A stretch of DNA of 36,062 bases, taken from NCBI GenBank assembly GCA_017415765.1, contig JAFQED010000069.1, positions 1 through 36,062 of the forward strand, read 5' to 3'. Each line of letters opens with the position of its first letter. The first letter of the stretch is position 1. A model generated the notes under the pieces. It was not told where the DNA came from. It saw only the letters and a program-made list of their open reading frames with translations, and did not search any database. Origin of the DNA: Desulfovibrio sp. Its GTDB lineage: Bacteria > Desulfobacterota > Desulfovibrionia > Desulfovibrionales > Desulfovibrionaceae. Position numbers and translations under genes: made by a program. Positions 7,803-16,367 of this stretch are shown here, in pieces.

Positions 7803-7831
7803 TTGACCAGAAGCCGCCCCCGGCTTATGCT
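7803..7831 (+). promoter_or_regulatory. Promoter of tatA with a palindrome in the spacer
   Basis: TTGACC (7803-7808), 17 bases, then TATGCT (7826-7831); the predicted start is near 7838. A perfect inverted repeat AAGCCG-CCCC-CGGCTT (7811-7826) fills the spacer and touches the -10. It could be an operator or a weak hairpin ending the upstream transcript. Confidence 0.55.
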
Positions 7832-7879
7832 GTACATAGTATTTGCAATAGCTTCAACCCAACAACGGAGGCTTGCCGC

Positions 7880-8089
7880 ATGTTCGGCATCGGGATGCAG
7901 GAAATTCTTATCATATTGGTCATCGGTCTGCTTATTTTTGGGGCCAACAAACTGCCCGAAATTGGTGGTGGGCTTGGACGGGCCATCCGCAACTTCCGCC
8001 GGGCCTCCTCTGAGCCGGACGAAATAGACATTACTCCCAAGGACAAGAAGGTCGCGTCACCCTCCGATGACGATGCCCCCAAGTCCTGA
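7880..8089 (+). CDS. tatA: Sec-independent protein translocase subunit TatA
   Basis: The 69-residue protein shows the full TatA pattern: a short N-terminus (MFGIGMQE), one membrane helix (about residues 7-22) ending at the invariant Phe-Gly ([10 protein letters not shown]), an amphipathic helix (about 25-42) and an acidic, disordered tail. TatA forms the pore part of the twin-arginine system, which exports folded, cofactor-bearing proteins such as periplasmic hydrogenases. TatB/TatC are not in this window. Start supported by CGGAGG about 9 bases upstream. It is followed after 20 bases by the ACT-domain gene, so the two are probably one transcript. Confidence 0.93.
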   Translation: MFGIGMQEILIILVIGLLIFGANKLPEIGGGLGRAIRNFRRASSEPDEIDITPKDKKVASPSDDDAPKS

Positions 8090-8109
8090 ACACAGATGAG
8101 GACACGCCC

Positions 8110-8541
8110 ATGAAAGCAGAACAGATTTCCGTATTTCTGGAGAATCGGGCTGGCCGTCTGGCCGAAGTCACCGATACCCTGGCTCAGGCCGGTATCAACA
8201 TCCGCGCCCTCTCTCTGGCAGATACCTCTGATTTTGGTATTCTGCGCCTCATCGTCTGTGACCACGAAAAGGCCAAGGCCGTGCTGAAAGAAAAGGGCTT
8301 TACCCTTGGCCGTACCAGCGTTGTGGCTGTGGAAGTGCCAGATCAGCCTGGTGGGCTGAACTCCGTGCTGGAGCTGGTTTCTGCCAACGGCATCAATGTG
8401 GAATATATGTACGCACTGGCCCAGCGCATCAGCGACAATGCCGTGATGATCTTCCGTTTTGACAAGGTGGAACAGGCCGCAGACCTGCTGGAAGAAAAAG
8501 GCTTTACCATCGTGCCGGGCGACAAGCTCTGCAGTTACTAA
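8110..8541 (+). CDS. Stand-alone protein with two ACT domains
   Basis: The 143-residue protein is made of two ACT domains in a row (about residues 4-68 and 72-140). The first has the classic strand-turn-helix opening ISVFLENRAGRLAEVTDTLAQAGINI; the second starts at VEVPDQPGGLNSVLELVSANGINVEYMY. ACT domains bind amino acids and regulate enzymes or transporters. There is no catalytic domain. Such twin-ACT proteins in Desulfovibrio are often near PaaK-type ligases; here a PaaK-like gene is about 2.6 kb upstream. Ligand unknown. GAGGAC serves as ribosome-binding site. Confidence 0.88.
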   Translation: MKAEQISVFLENRAGRLAEVTDTLAQAGINIRALSLADTSDFGILRLIVCDHEKAKAVLKEKGFTLGRTSVVAVEVPDQPGGLNSVLELVSANGINVEYMYALAQRISDNAVMIFRFDKVEQAADLLEEKGFTIVPGDKLCSY

Positions 8542-8633
8542 CACAAATGATCGCATACGCCAGCTGACACGATGGATGCTGTTGGACGTAAGTCCGATGT
8601 GCTACAGAGTGCCTTACAGCAAAGCTTTTTCTG

Positions 8634-8660
8634 CGGGCAGCCCATGAGGCTGCCCGTTTT
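8634..8660 (+). terminator. Rho-independent terminator after the ACT gene
   Basis: CGGGCAGCC (8634-8642) pairs with GGCTGCCCG (8648-8656), loop CATGA, followed by TTTT (8657-8660). It lies between the convergent ACT and tsaC genes and works only on the plus strand, since no T-run follows on the other side. Confidence 0.85.
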
Positions 8661-8674
8661 CTGTCAGACAGGCC

Positions 8675-9346
8675 TCAGCCCTCTTTTACAGTCCAGCCCG
8701 CAGTGGTCAACATGGCCGTGCTGACAGCCCCCTGCCGCAACAGGCGTAATCCCCCATTGGGCAGGCTCTCAACCAGGGTGGAAGGCAAGCCCCCCCCCGG
8801 CACCTCCTCCGCACAGCCGGGCACGAGCAGCCCGCCTTCTGTCGCGGCCAGCGCGTCCAACAGGGCCGGAGAAAGTTCATCCACTGTGCGGGCCGGGGGC
8901 TGCCCACTCAGGTTGGCACTGCTGGCTGTGAGCAAGCCTGCCGCCAGGTGCGCCAGACGCGCAGCCAGAGGATGCGGGCTGACCCGTACCGCCAACTTGC
9001 CCCTGGCATTGACCACCTGCGGCGCAAGTGCGGGATTGGACGCTACCCGTACGGGCAAGAGCAGGCTCAGAGGGCCGGGCCAGAACTGGGCCGCCAGCAA
9101 GGCGTCCGCCCCTTCCAGCCGGGCTACATTGCCTACCTGAGCAGTATCGAACGCCAGTAGGGGCAGTGGTAGCTGGACGGGCCGCCCTTTAAGCTGGTAG
9201 ATTCGTGCAACAGCATCAGCCCGTGAGGCCAGGCAGCCCAGAGCGTAAAATGTTTCGGTGGGAAAGAGCAAAACCCCGCCCGTCCGCAAGTGCTGGGCCG
9301 CAGCGCGAACCTGCGTAAAAACGGGGATATTCGGAGGCAGAGTCAT
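8675..9346 (-). CDS. tsaC: L-threonylcarbamoyladenylate synthase (TsaC/YrdC/Sua5 family)
   Basis: The 223-residue protein makes threonylcarbamoyl-AMP from Thr, bicarbonate and ATP, the first step in forming t6A37 in ANN-decoding tRNAs. Motifs seen: PTETFYALG near the N-terminus, the KGRP loop, VRVSPHP, and SSANLSGQPPART. It is a single YrdC domain without the Sua5 C-terminal domain. The usual KPL after KGRP reads LPL here, losing one conserved Lys. The open frame runs upstream through the rlmH coding region, but the ATG at 9346 matches the family N-terminus. No good Shine-Dalgarno is seen; MSRTALPD, 24 bases upstream, is an alternative start. The start codon shares CATG with rlmH. Confidence 0.85.
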   Translation of the reverse strand: MTLPPNIPVFTQVRAAAQHLRTGGVLLFPTETFYALGCLASRADAVARIYQLKGRPVQLPLPLLAFDTAQVGNVARLEGADALLAAQFWPGPLSLLLPVRVASNPALAPQVVNARGKLAVRVSPHPLAARLAHLAAGLLTASSANLSGQPPARTVDELSPALLDALAATEGGLLVPGCAEEVPGGGLPSTLVESLPNGGLRLLRQGAVSTAMLTTAGWTVKEG

Positions 9347-9818
9347 GTCAGGCAAGGCAGTGCGGCTCATTGCTGTGGGCCGGTTGAAAAGTGCACACTG
9401 GAAGGACGCTGCCAGCCAGTATCTGGAACGCATCTGCCGTAGCCGCCCGCTGGAGCTTACCGAATTGCGCGATGGTGACGCGGCCCTGCCCGTGGCACAG
9501 CGCAACGCGCAGGAAGGCAAGCGTATCCTTGAGGCCCTTGCCCCGCAGGATGTTCCACTGGTACTTGACGAACGCGGGCAGGAGCTGACTTCCACCGGGC
9601 TGGCAGAACTGTTGCGCCGCCTTGACCACGAAGCGGCGGGGCGGCCCTGTTTTATCGTGGGTGGAGCGTGGGGGCTGGACGAGTCCGTGCGCCAGCGCGC
9701 ACGCCGCTGTCTGCGCCTTTCGGCCATGACCTTTCCGCACGAGTTGGCGCGGGTCATCCTGCTGGAGCAAATTTACCGGGCCGAGTGCATCCGCCGCAAG
9801 GTCCCCTACCACCACTGA
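9345..9818 (+). CDS. rlmH: 23S rRNA (pseudouridine1915-N3)-methyltransferase RlmH
   Basis: The 157-residue length is exactly that of RlmH, a small SPOUT-class methyltransferase that acts on helix 69 of 23S rRNA in the 70S ribosome. Key features are the SAM-binding FIVGGAWGLDESV loop (about residues 103-115), LSAMTFPHELARVILLEQIYRAECI, and the terminal PYHH, close to the conserved PYH(K/H) ending. GGAGG lies upstream at 9332-9336, inside the tsaC coding region. Its stop is one base from the stop of the STT3 gene on the other strand. Confidence 0.95.
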   Translation: MSGKAVRLIAVGRLKSAHWKDAASQYLERICRSRPLELTELRDGDAALPVAQRNAQEGKRILEALAPQDVPLVLDERGQELTSTGLAELLRRLDHEAAGRPCFIVGGAWGLDESVRQRARRCLRLSAMTFPHELARVILLEQIYRAECIRRKVPYHH

Positions 9819-9819
9819 A

Positions 9820-12084
9820 TCAGAGGACTTCATAGATCCGGGCAAAGACATTGTCATACACCAGCTTGAAGTAAGGAGAAAAGCGCGTGTCCTGTGGATG
9901 GGCCAGCAAGAGCTGCACCATGAGCGAATTGTACAGTCGCTGATCCACGGCCAGTTTTTCATCCGTGACGCGGTTGAAAAGAAAATTCACATTGCGGCGC
10001 GATCCCAGAAAAGCCCGCTGTTCCTCCGGCCCGGCCTCGGGGTGGGCGTCAAACCACTCCTGCACATAGTTACGGCTGGTGACGCCTGTTTCCTCAAAAA
10101 CGCTGATGGACGAGGCATGGATGCTTTCAGCCCGCCCTTCAAGGCGTACCTCGCCTGTGTCCAGCCTGTAGGCCACAGCCTGTGGCACAATGGAAAGTGC
10201 GCCGCCCTCGCCGCGCTTCTCCACAAAATTCCAGTTCCCGAAATTGCTGATCCAAAAGCCGAGGCGTAGCATCTCAAAGCTGACCACCACAAACAGTCTG
10301 CCCTCGGATTCCACCAATGGGGTATCCGGCGAGCGCAATTTGTCCATCAGGGCCTGTGCAGCCTGTCCGTCCAGCCCGGCAAAAACATCCCCCGGTTCCC
10401 CCCCCGCCTGGGCCGTATAGCGGACAAGCTGACGGGCAAAACGGGGATTGTCTGTGGCAAAGACCGCCGCAGGCAGGTAGAGTGATGGCCCGGCGTGCTG
10501 TGCGCCATCAGCAATGGTGGCCCGGCGTGCAAAGTGGTGGGCGGCATAGCCCCAATCCCACCACAGCCAGAGCCGGGCATCCGCAGGGGTGACACTGCGC
10601 GCCCGTAGAAGGGCCTCGGCATGGCGGCGGTTGATCATGGGGCCTTGCGACATGGCAGGGATCATCTGCACGAAGGGGATGACCAGCACGGCTCCCAGCA
10701 GGGCCGAGGCCAGCACACCGGCCCACGCCCCACGCAAAGGCTGGCGCACGATACGCCGCAGTAACCAGTAGAGCGGCAGACTCAGCCCCACAGCCATGAC
10801 AGGTGCGCCAAACATGACCATCCTGCCACCCAGTTTGGTACTGAGCAGCCCCAGTGCTGCCAGCGGCAACAAAAACAGAGCCCCCGGTCTGCGAAACACC
10901 ACCACGGCAAAGCCCAACAGCCCCAATGCCGAGGCTTCCATCCACGGATGAAAATAGGGCAGCAGGGCTGGCAGGCTCAGATCCTGTACTTCGATGATAG
11001 ACTGGGCCACCGAGGGATAAACAAGGCTTACCCCCGTTCCTGTAGCCTTCACATCGCCCGCACTTTTAAGATAGGCCCCGGCGTGGTTGATGATGGTGGT
11101 CACGATACCGCCACCCAACAGCAAGCCCAGCACACCGAGCCACAGCAGACACAGGGTCAGCGGTTTGCACAAAACACGTCGCAAGGCCCAACCGTCAGGT
11201 GCACCGGACGCAATGATCACCAGCGTCCCCACCAGACCGGCAGGGCCAGCCAGACTGGGCAGGGCATAGGCCAGTGAACCAAGCAAGAGCATGATACGCC
11301 GCCCGCGTGGGGCCAGAGCCAGGCTCATAAAGGCCAGCAAACCTACATTGTAGCGGACAAGATAGGGAAAGACCGAATGCCATTCCTGCGTCCACCACGA
11401 AAGCAGCCCGGAAACACCCAACAGCAACAGCCATTGCCAGCGCAGGGGGTTCCCCAGCCGCTCGGCTGCCATGCCCTCGCCATCCAGCAAATGTCTGCCC
11501 AGCCCCGTGCTGATGGCCAGTTTGCGCAGCAGCATCCGGGGCAAGAGCATATAGCGCATGGCCCAGCAAGCCGGGATCAGCGTCATCAGCAAGGGGAAAA
11601 ACAGGGTCACCAGATCGGTATCATAATAGCCCAGGAGAGTACGGGCCAGAAAACCCGGAGCCAGTGTGGTCAGCAGCCCCGCAACCACCCCGGCCTCCAT
11701 GCTGCCCAGGGCCCAAACCCAGATATAGACCACTAGGGCCACAAGACTGGACAGCACCGCCGGAAACCAAAAGGCCACTGTTGCCGGTCGTGTCCCCAGC
11801 AACCCGGCCAGCCCCCGCAGCATCTCACTCATGGGATGCCCGGCAGCCAGTCCAAAATTTTCCGCTCCGGCTACCCAGTGATAGGCATCGTGGGTGGCCA
11901 GCAACCACTCCGGCCCAAGACGGTATTCCGGATCCTGCCAGCTGGGCCATTCGGCCATGCGCAGGGCAAAAGCCAGCCCCAGGGTCAGCAGCCCCCAGAA
12001 CAGACCGCGCAGCCAGTAGGCCCGCCCGATCTTTGGCAGGATCTCCGGCAAGGACGTTACTGCCGTCTGCGACTTTGTATTCAT
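9820..12084 (-). CDS. pglB: STT3/PglB-type oligosaccharyltransferase
   Basis: The 754-residue protein is a single-subunit N-glycosyltransferase that moves a lipid-linked glycan to Asn in secreted proteins. There are about 12-13 membrane segments in residues 25-470, then a periplasmic domain. Catalytic and metal-site candidates: D66 (THDAYHW) in the first external loop and D155-T-D157 (GYYDTD). The sequon-reading motif is W508-W-D-W-G-Y513 (WWDYGY in Campylobacter). Work on Desulfovibrio desulfuricans PglB has shown such enzymes to be active with relaxed glycan and altered sequon preference. No glycan synthesis genes lie nearby. The start ATG overlaps the stop of rsmG (ATGA), with AAGGGG upstream. 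Confidence 0.9.
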   Translation of the reverse strand: MNTKSQTAVTSLPEILPKIGRAYWLRGLFWGLLTLGLAFALRMAEWPSWQDPEYRLGPEWLLATHDAYHWVAGAENFGLAAGHPMSEMLRGLAGLLGTRPATVAFWFPAVLSSLVALVVYIWVWALGSMEAGVVAGLLTTLAPGFLARTLLGYYDTDLVTLFFPLLMTLIPACWAMRYMLLPRMLLRKLAISTGLGRHLLDGEGMAAERLGNPLRWQWLLLLGVSGLLSWWTQEWHSVFPYLVRYNVGLLAFMSLALAPRGRRIMLLLGSLAYALPSLAGPAGLVGTLVIIASGAPDGWALRRVLCKPLTLCLLWLGVLGLLLGGGIVTTIINHAGAYLKSAGDVKATGTGVSLVYPSVAQSIIEVQDLSLPALLPYFHPWMEASALGLLGFAVVVFRRPGALFLLPLAALGLLSTKLGGRMVMFGAPVMAVGLSLPLYWLLRRIVRQPLRGAWAGVLASALLGAVLVIPFVQMIPAMSQGPMINRRHAEALLRARSVTPADARLWLWWDWGYAAHHFARRATIADGAQHAGPSLYLPAAVFATDNPRFARQLVRYTAQAGGEPGDVFAGLDGQAAQALMDKLRSPDTPLVESEGRLFVVVSFEMLRLGFWISNFGNWNFVEKRGEGGALSIVPQAVAYRLDTGEVRLEGRAESIHASSISVFEETGVTSRNYVQEWFDAHPEAGPEEQRAFLGSRRNVNFLFNRVTDEKLAVDQRLYNSLMVQLLLAHPQDTRFSPYFKLVYDNVFARIYEVL

Positions 12085-12749
12085 GCCCCTTCCCTTGTCG
12101 GTGCTGCGTCAGGCGCAGGTGTCACGGCCCAGAGCCACCGCTCGTCCCCATCAGCCTGATAGGAACGCCCGCTCAGCAATCGCCAGCTCGCAGGCAAGGC
12201 AGCAGGAGGGGCTTCACGCGCCATGATGATGACAAGGCCCTCCGGTGCAAGCCACGGGCCAGTCAGGGCCAGCAACTCTGGCCACGGCATGAAGGCCCGG
12301 CTCATGATACAGTGGGGGGGCAACTGCTTCGGGACAAAGTCCTCTACCCGTCCATGAAAGACACTGGTTCCAGGTAAGGAGATGCGGCGCAGTACACTGG
12401 CAAGGAACAGGGCACGCTTTTGCCGGGCCTCTATCAGTACATGGCTGCCACGATCAAAGGCCATCCGTAGCGGGATACCGGGCAGACCTGCGCCAGCCCC
12501 CAGATCCCAGCAACGCGGAGCTTGCGGCAGGGGCAAGTCGTGCAGGAAGGCAGCCAGATAAAAGCTGTCCACCACCAGCCGCGTCCATATGTCGCGCCAC
12601 GAACGTCCACCCACCAGATTCATGCGTGCGTTCCACTGACAGAGCATTTCCAGATAACAGGCCAATGGCTCCAGTGCCCCGCTCGGTACGGGGGCATCCT
12701 CTCTGGCCATGAGGCGGGCAAGTTCCTTTCTGTCAACAGTCACGGGCAT
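12081..12749 (-). CDS. rsmG: 16S rRNA (guanine527-N7)-methyltransferase RsmG
   Basis: This Rossmann-fold methyltransferase modifies G527 of 16S rRNA using SAM; its loss is a known cause of low-level streptomycin resistance. Seen: the motif CQWNARMNLVG, the SAM loop WDLGAGAGLPGIPL, the IEARQKRALFL segment, and MSRAFMPWPELL. The chosen ATG (12749, MPVTVDRK) has AGGA about 9 bases upstream and gives 222 residues. An ATG 9 bases earlier (12758) is also possible. The open frame to 12833 gives an unlikely N-terminal extension. The stop overlaps the STT3 gene start, so the two genes are translationally coupled. Confidence 0.92.
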   Translation of the reverse strand: MPVTVDRKELARLMAREDAPVPSGALEPLACYLEMLCQWNARMNLVGGRSWRDIWTRLVVDSFYLAAFLHDLPLPQAPRCWDLGAGAGLPGIPLRMAFDRGSHVLIEARQKRALFLASVLRRISLPGTSVFHGRVEDFVPKQLPPHCIMSRAFMPWPELLALTGPWLAPEGLVIIMAREAPPAALPASWRLLSGRSYQADGDERWLWAVTPAPDAAPTREGA

Positions 12750-12805
12750 GGTGGTCATCCTGCTGGTAGGGCACTGACTGCAGTCATAGCCCTGCCACGC
12801 CGGAC

Positions 12806-12834
12806 TTGCAAGCCCTGCGCCGATAACGTACAAA
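12806..12834 (+). promoter_or_regulatory. Promoter of the fabD-argS-mla-tam run
   Basis: TTGCAA (12806-12811), 17 bases, TACAAA (12829-12834). The predicted start is near 12841, 35 bases before the fabD ATG. It lies in the divergent gap between rsmG and fabD. Confidence 0.5.
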
Positions 12835-12875
12835 GACAGCTCTCAAGCCAGCAGCAGTATCACGGGAGTATAGAC

Positions 12876-13817
12876 ATGACCCAAACAGCGTTGCTCTTTC
12901 CCGGCCAGGGTTCACAAGTCCCCGGCATGGGGCGCGCACAGGCCGAAGCCGACAGCGAGGCCATGCAGTTCTGGAAGCAGGCCGAGCGCGTCAGCGGGCT
13001 GCCCCTGCGCGAGATATACTGGGAAGGTGACGAGGCCGCCATGAGCGATACCCGCGCCCTGCAACCTGCCCTGACCGTCGTCAACCTGAATCTCTGGCGT
13101 CTTTTGGCCGGACGGCTGAAGCCGCTGGGGGCAGCCGGGCACAGCCTTGGCGAATTCAGTGCCTTGGCCGCTGCCGGGGTGCTTTCTCCCGAAACCGTGC
13201 TGGAAATCACCGCCCTGCGTGGCCGCCTGATGGCAGAAGCCGACCCGCAGGGTACTGGTGGCATGGCAGCCCTGCTCAAGCTGGAAGAAAGCAGCGTGGC
13301 CGAAATTGTGGACGAAGCCGCACAGGAAAGTGGTCTGCCCCTGCTGGTGGCCAATTACAATACGCCGGGCCAATTCGTTATCAGCGGTGCGCGGGAGGCC
13401 GTAGCCCTGGCCTGTCAAAAATGCAAAGCCCGCAAGGGGCGCAGCATGGAGCTGAAAGTGAGCGGAGCTTTCCACAGCCCCATGATGGGCGAGGCCAACA
13501 GGGAGCTGGGACAGGTCTTGTCCAGGGCCCACTGGCACAAACCCCGCTTCCCCGTTTATTGCAACATTGACGGCATGCCCGCAGCCGATGGGGAAGGTCT
13601 GAAGGAAAAATGCCTGCTCCAGATGGTTTCTTCCGTGCGCTGGATAGAAACCGTGCGCCGCCTCCATGCCGATGGCGCACGCTGCTGGCTGGAACTTGGC
13701 CCCAAGGCCGTACTCGGCAAAATGACGGCCCCCTGCCTGGCCGGTATAGCCGATGAGGCTGACCTGCGGGTAGAACTTGTCCATGACGCGGCCAGTGCCG
13801 CTGCCCTGACCCTCTAA
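12876..13817 (+). CDS. fabD: Malonyl-CoA:ACP transacylase FabD
   Basis: The 313-residue enzyme transfers malonyl from CoA to acyl-carrier protein, feeding fatty-acid elongation. The motifs GQGSQ (residues 10-14) and GHSLGE with the nucleophile S90 are present. Also seen are the Arg loop (LRGRLM), SGAFHSPMM with the catalytic-dyad His, and the late LELGPKAVLG. Length is normal. The ATG at 12876 is preceded by GGGAG; the much longer open frame upstream belongs to the antisense of rsmG. The gene leads a run of closely spaced plus-strand genes; argS starts 18 bases after its stop. FAS partners (fabH, acpP) are not in the window. Confidence 0.95.
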   Translation: MTQTALLFPGQGSQVPGMGRAQAEADSEAMQFWKQAERVSGLPLREIYWEGDEAAMSDTRALQPALTVVNLNLWRLLAGRLKPLGAAGHSLGEFSALAAAGVLSPETVLEITALRGRLMAEADPQGTGGMAALLKLEESSVAEIVDEAAQESGLPLLVANYNTPGQFVISGAREAVALACQKCKARKGRSMELKVSGAFHSPMMGEANRELGQVLSRAHWHKPRFPVYCNIDGMPAADGEGLKEKCLLQMVSSVRWIETVRRLHADGARCWLELGPKAVLGKMTAPCLAGIADEADLRVELVHDAASAAALTL

Positions 13818-13835
13818 AAATTTTCCGAGGAAGCC

Positions 13836-15491
13836 ATGCGCGCCATCCATGTCCTGCATCAGGCCCTTGAAACCATCCTGCGCGAAGAAGATCTCCCCCT
13901 GCCCGAAAAACTGGTCATCGAGCCGCCGCGCGATGCCCGCCACGGAGACCTGTCCACCAACGCCGCTATGCTGCTGGCCAGGGTTGCCAAAACAAACCCG
14001 CGTGAGTTGGCCCAAAAACTGGCCCAACGCCTGCCCGAACTCTGCCCCGACATCATCCGGGCCGAGGCCGCCGGGCCGGGCTTTTGCAATGTGACCTTCA
14101 GTCAGGATTTCTGGCGGCAGACCGTGCTGGAGGCCGAGGCCGCCGGTACAGACTGGGGTAACAGCCATGCCGGAGCCGGGCAGAAAGTGCTGCTGGAATA
14201 CGTTTCGGCCAATCCCACCGGGCCGCTCCATGTGGGGCATGGCCGGGGTGCCGCCGTGGGGGACAGCCTGGCCCGTCTGCTGCGCCGCACCGGGTATACC
14301 GTGGATACGGAATACTACATCAACGATGCTGGCAAGCAGATGCAGATCCTTGGCCTTTCGGTCTGGCTGCGTGTGCAGGAGCTGGCCGGACGCGCCCCCA
14401 CACTGCCCGAAGACTTTTACCGGGGCGACTACATCATTGATATTGCCCGCCGTCTGCTGGAAGCAGAGCCAGGCCTGGCCGACTTGCCCGAAGCCCAGGG
14501 GCTTGACCGCTGCCGCGAATTTGCTGTGGAGGACATCCTCAACGGTATCAAGGCTGACCTGCGCGAATTTCGTGTGGAACATCAGGTCTGGTTTTCTGAA
14601 AAAAGTCTTGTCCAGCGTGGCGCGGTGGATGCCGCCTTTGCCGACCTTGCGGCCTCCGGCCATACCTATGATGAAGAAGGGGCCTTCTGGTTTGCCACCG
14701 AAAAACTGGGGGACGACAAGAACCGCGTCCTGCGTAAGTCTGACGGCAGCCTGACCTACTTTGCATCGGATATTGCCTATCACCATGACAAATTCCGGCG
14801 CGGCTACCAGTGGCTCATCGACATCTGGGGGGCTGACCACCACGGCTATGTTCCGCGTATGCGTGCCGCCATTGAGGCTATGGGACAGCCACGGGACAGC
14901 TTTGACGTGGTGCTTATCCAGTTGGTCAACCTGCTGCGCGAGGGCAAGCCGGTGAGCATGTCCACCCGTGCAGGTACATTCGAGACCCTGGCCGATGTCA
15001 TGCACGAAGTTGGGGTGGACGCCACCCGCTTCATGTTCCTTTCCCGCAAAAGCGACAGTCCGCTGGACTTTGACCTTGAGCTTGCCAAGCAGCGCAGCAT
15101 GGACAACCCGGTGTACTATGTGCAGTACGCCCATGCCCGTATCCATGCCGTGCTGCGCCGTGCGACCGAGCGTGGCATCTGTCTGCCCGTCAGGGCCGAT
15201 GCTGCCCTGCTGGCTGGCCTGGATACCGAAGAGGATATGGCCCTGCTCCGCAAGCTGGCATCCTTTGGCAATATGCTGGCTTCAGCCGCCAGTGTGCTGG
15301 GCGTCCATCACGTCAGCACCTACCTGCATGAGCTGGCGGGGCTGCTGCACAGCTACTACGCCAAACATCAGGTATTGCTGGCCGATGATCCGGCCCGCAG
15401 CCTGGCCAGGCTGGCCCTGCTGCGTGCAGTGGGCCAGACCCTGCACAATGGGCTGGATGTCCTTGGGGTCAGTGCGCCGGAGTCCATGTAG
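13836..15491 (+). CDS. argS: Arginyl-tRNA synthetase
   Basis: The 551-residue class I synthetase charges tRNA-Arg. It has the N-terminal Add-1 domain (about residues 1-90), a HIGH signature as H132-V-G-H135, INDAG(K)QM after it, the KMSKS-like loop read as VSMSTRAG (M375-S-T-R378; ArgRS commonly lacks the canonical KMSKS), and the all-helical anticodon-binding domain (DALR type, about 435-551) ending LGVSAPESM. GAGGAAG precedes the ATG. It is complete and of normal length. Confidence 0.97.
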   Translation: MRAIHVLHQALETILREEDLPLPEKLVIEPPRDARHGDLSTNAAMLLARVAKTNPRELAQKLAQRLPELCPDIIRAEAAGPGFCNVTFSQDFWRQTVLEAEAAGTDWGNSHAGAGQKVLLEYVSANPTGPLHVGHGRGAAVGDSLARLLRRTGYTVDTEYYINDAGKQMQILGLSVWLRVQELAGRAPTLPEDFYRGDYIIDIARRLLEAEPGLADLPEAQGLDRCREFAVEDILNGIKADLREFRVEHQVWFSEKSLVQRGAVDAAFADLAASGHTYDEEGAFWFATEKLGDDKNRVLRKSDGSLTYFASDIAYHHDKFRRGYQWLIDIWGADHHGYVPRMRAAIEAMGQPRDSFDVVLIQLVNLLREGKPVSMSTRAGTFETLADVMHEVGVDATRFMFLSRKSDSPLDFDLELAKQRSMDNPVYYVQYAHARIHAVLRRATERGICLPVRADAALLAGLDTEEDMALLRKLASFGNMLASAASVLGVHHVSTYLHELAGLLHSYYAKHQVLLADDPARSLARLALLRAVGQTLHNGLDVLGVSAPESM

Positions 15492-15509
15492 GAGCACCGG
15501 GCAACGGCC

Positions 15510-16361
15510 ATGCCGCAGGCACTGCGAAAAATCTTCCAGCGTAAGCGCGAGGAACGCGGAGAATCCGGGCGTACTCTTGAACTGCGCCTTTCCGGCTTGA
15601 CCGTGGCTGTTTTGCTCCTGCTCTTTGTGGCGGTACTCTGCTGGTCCTTCTTCATGGGTTTTATGGTGGGGCGCGGCCAAAGTCCGGCCCATCATGTGGA
15701 GGAACTGACGGGCATCCTGCCTGTGCCGGAGGACGGCCCCCTGCCTGAAATACAGGACGGGCAAGGGGAAATGGCAGGACGCGAGCCGCACCCTGTGGAT
15801 ACCCCCCTGCCGAGCAGCGATGTCCTGAACGATGTGCAGGGTGATACTCCTGCTGCAAGGCCCCCGGCAGACAGGGCAAACGGACAGACAGCCCCCCCAC
15901 AGCCTGCCGGACAGGACTTGCCCTTTGCACGCCCCAGCGGGGAAAGCCTGGCCGCATGGGGCATTACGCCCGCCGCCAACCTGCCCCAGGGACAAGCACA
16001 GGGGCAGAAGCCTGGACAGGGACAGGCCCAGGAGTCCTCCCGCAATACCTCTGCCCAAAAACGGCTGCCCCAGAGCGATCCTGCAGGGATGGAGCAGGAA
16101 GCCCGCTTTGACTATATTTTCCAGACGGCGGCCTTCAAATCCCAAAATGAGGCCGAAGCCCTGCGCCAACGCCTTGAAGAAGCAGGTATGCGCTGCCGCA
16201 TCCAGTCAAGCGGCAAGTTCTGGCTGGTTATGGTGCATTTGCGCGGCAGCCAGCGCGAGGCAGACAATCTTGTGGAAGACCTGCGCCGCATGAAATTGGG
16301 CAAGCCCCTGCAACGCTCCAGACAGGCGGTTTCTCCCCGTAAGGCTACGACCACTCGTTGA
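15510..16361 (+). CDS. SPOR-domain inner-membrane protein
   Basis: The 283-residue protein has a basic cytoplasmic N-terminus (residues 1-30), one membrane helix (about 32-55, ending MGFMVGRGQ), a long Pro/Gln/Gly-rich periplasmic linker (about 60-195) and a C-terminal SPOR domain (about 203-275; FDYIFQTAAFKSQNEAEALRQR and KFWLVMVHLRG). SPOR domains bind denuded glycan strands of septal peptidoglycan, so a role at the division site like FtsN/DedD is likely by family. It lies 18 bases after argS, and mlaE starts 6 bases after its stop. The start is not strongly marked: AGGAGC lies 16 bases away. Confidence 0.85.
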   Translation: MPQALRKIFQRKREERGESGRTLELRLSGLTVAVLLLLFVAVLCWSFFMGFMVGRGQSPAHHVEELTGILPVPEDGPLPEIQDGQGEMAGREPHPVDTPLPSSDVLNDVQGDTPAARPPADRANGQTAPPQPAGQDLPFARPSGESLAAWGITPAANLPQGQAQGQKPGQGQAQESSRNTSAQKRLPQSDPAGMEQEARFDYIFQTAAFKSQNEAEALRQRLEEAGMRCRIQSSGKFWLVMVHLRGSQREADNLVEDLRRMKLGKPLQRSRQAVSPRKATTTR

Positions 16362-16367
16362 GGTAGT

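Noticed and set aside
12912-15146. 744-codon open frame on the minus strand
   Set aside because: Antisense to fabD and argS, both with full motifs. The translation is low in recognisable structure (Gly/His/Gln-rich).
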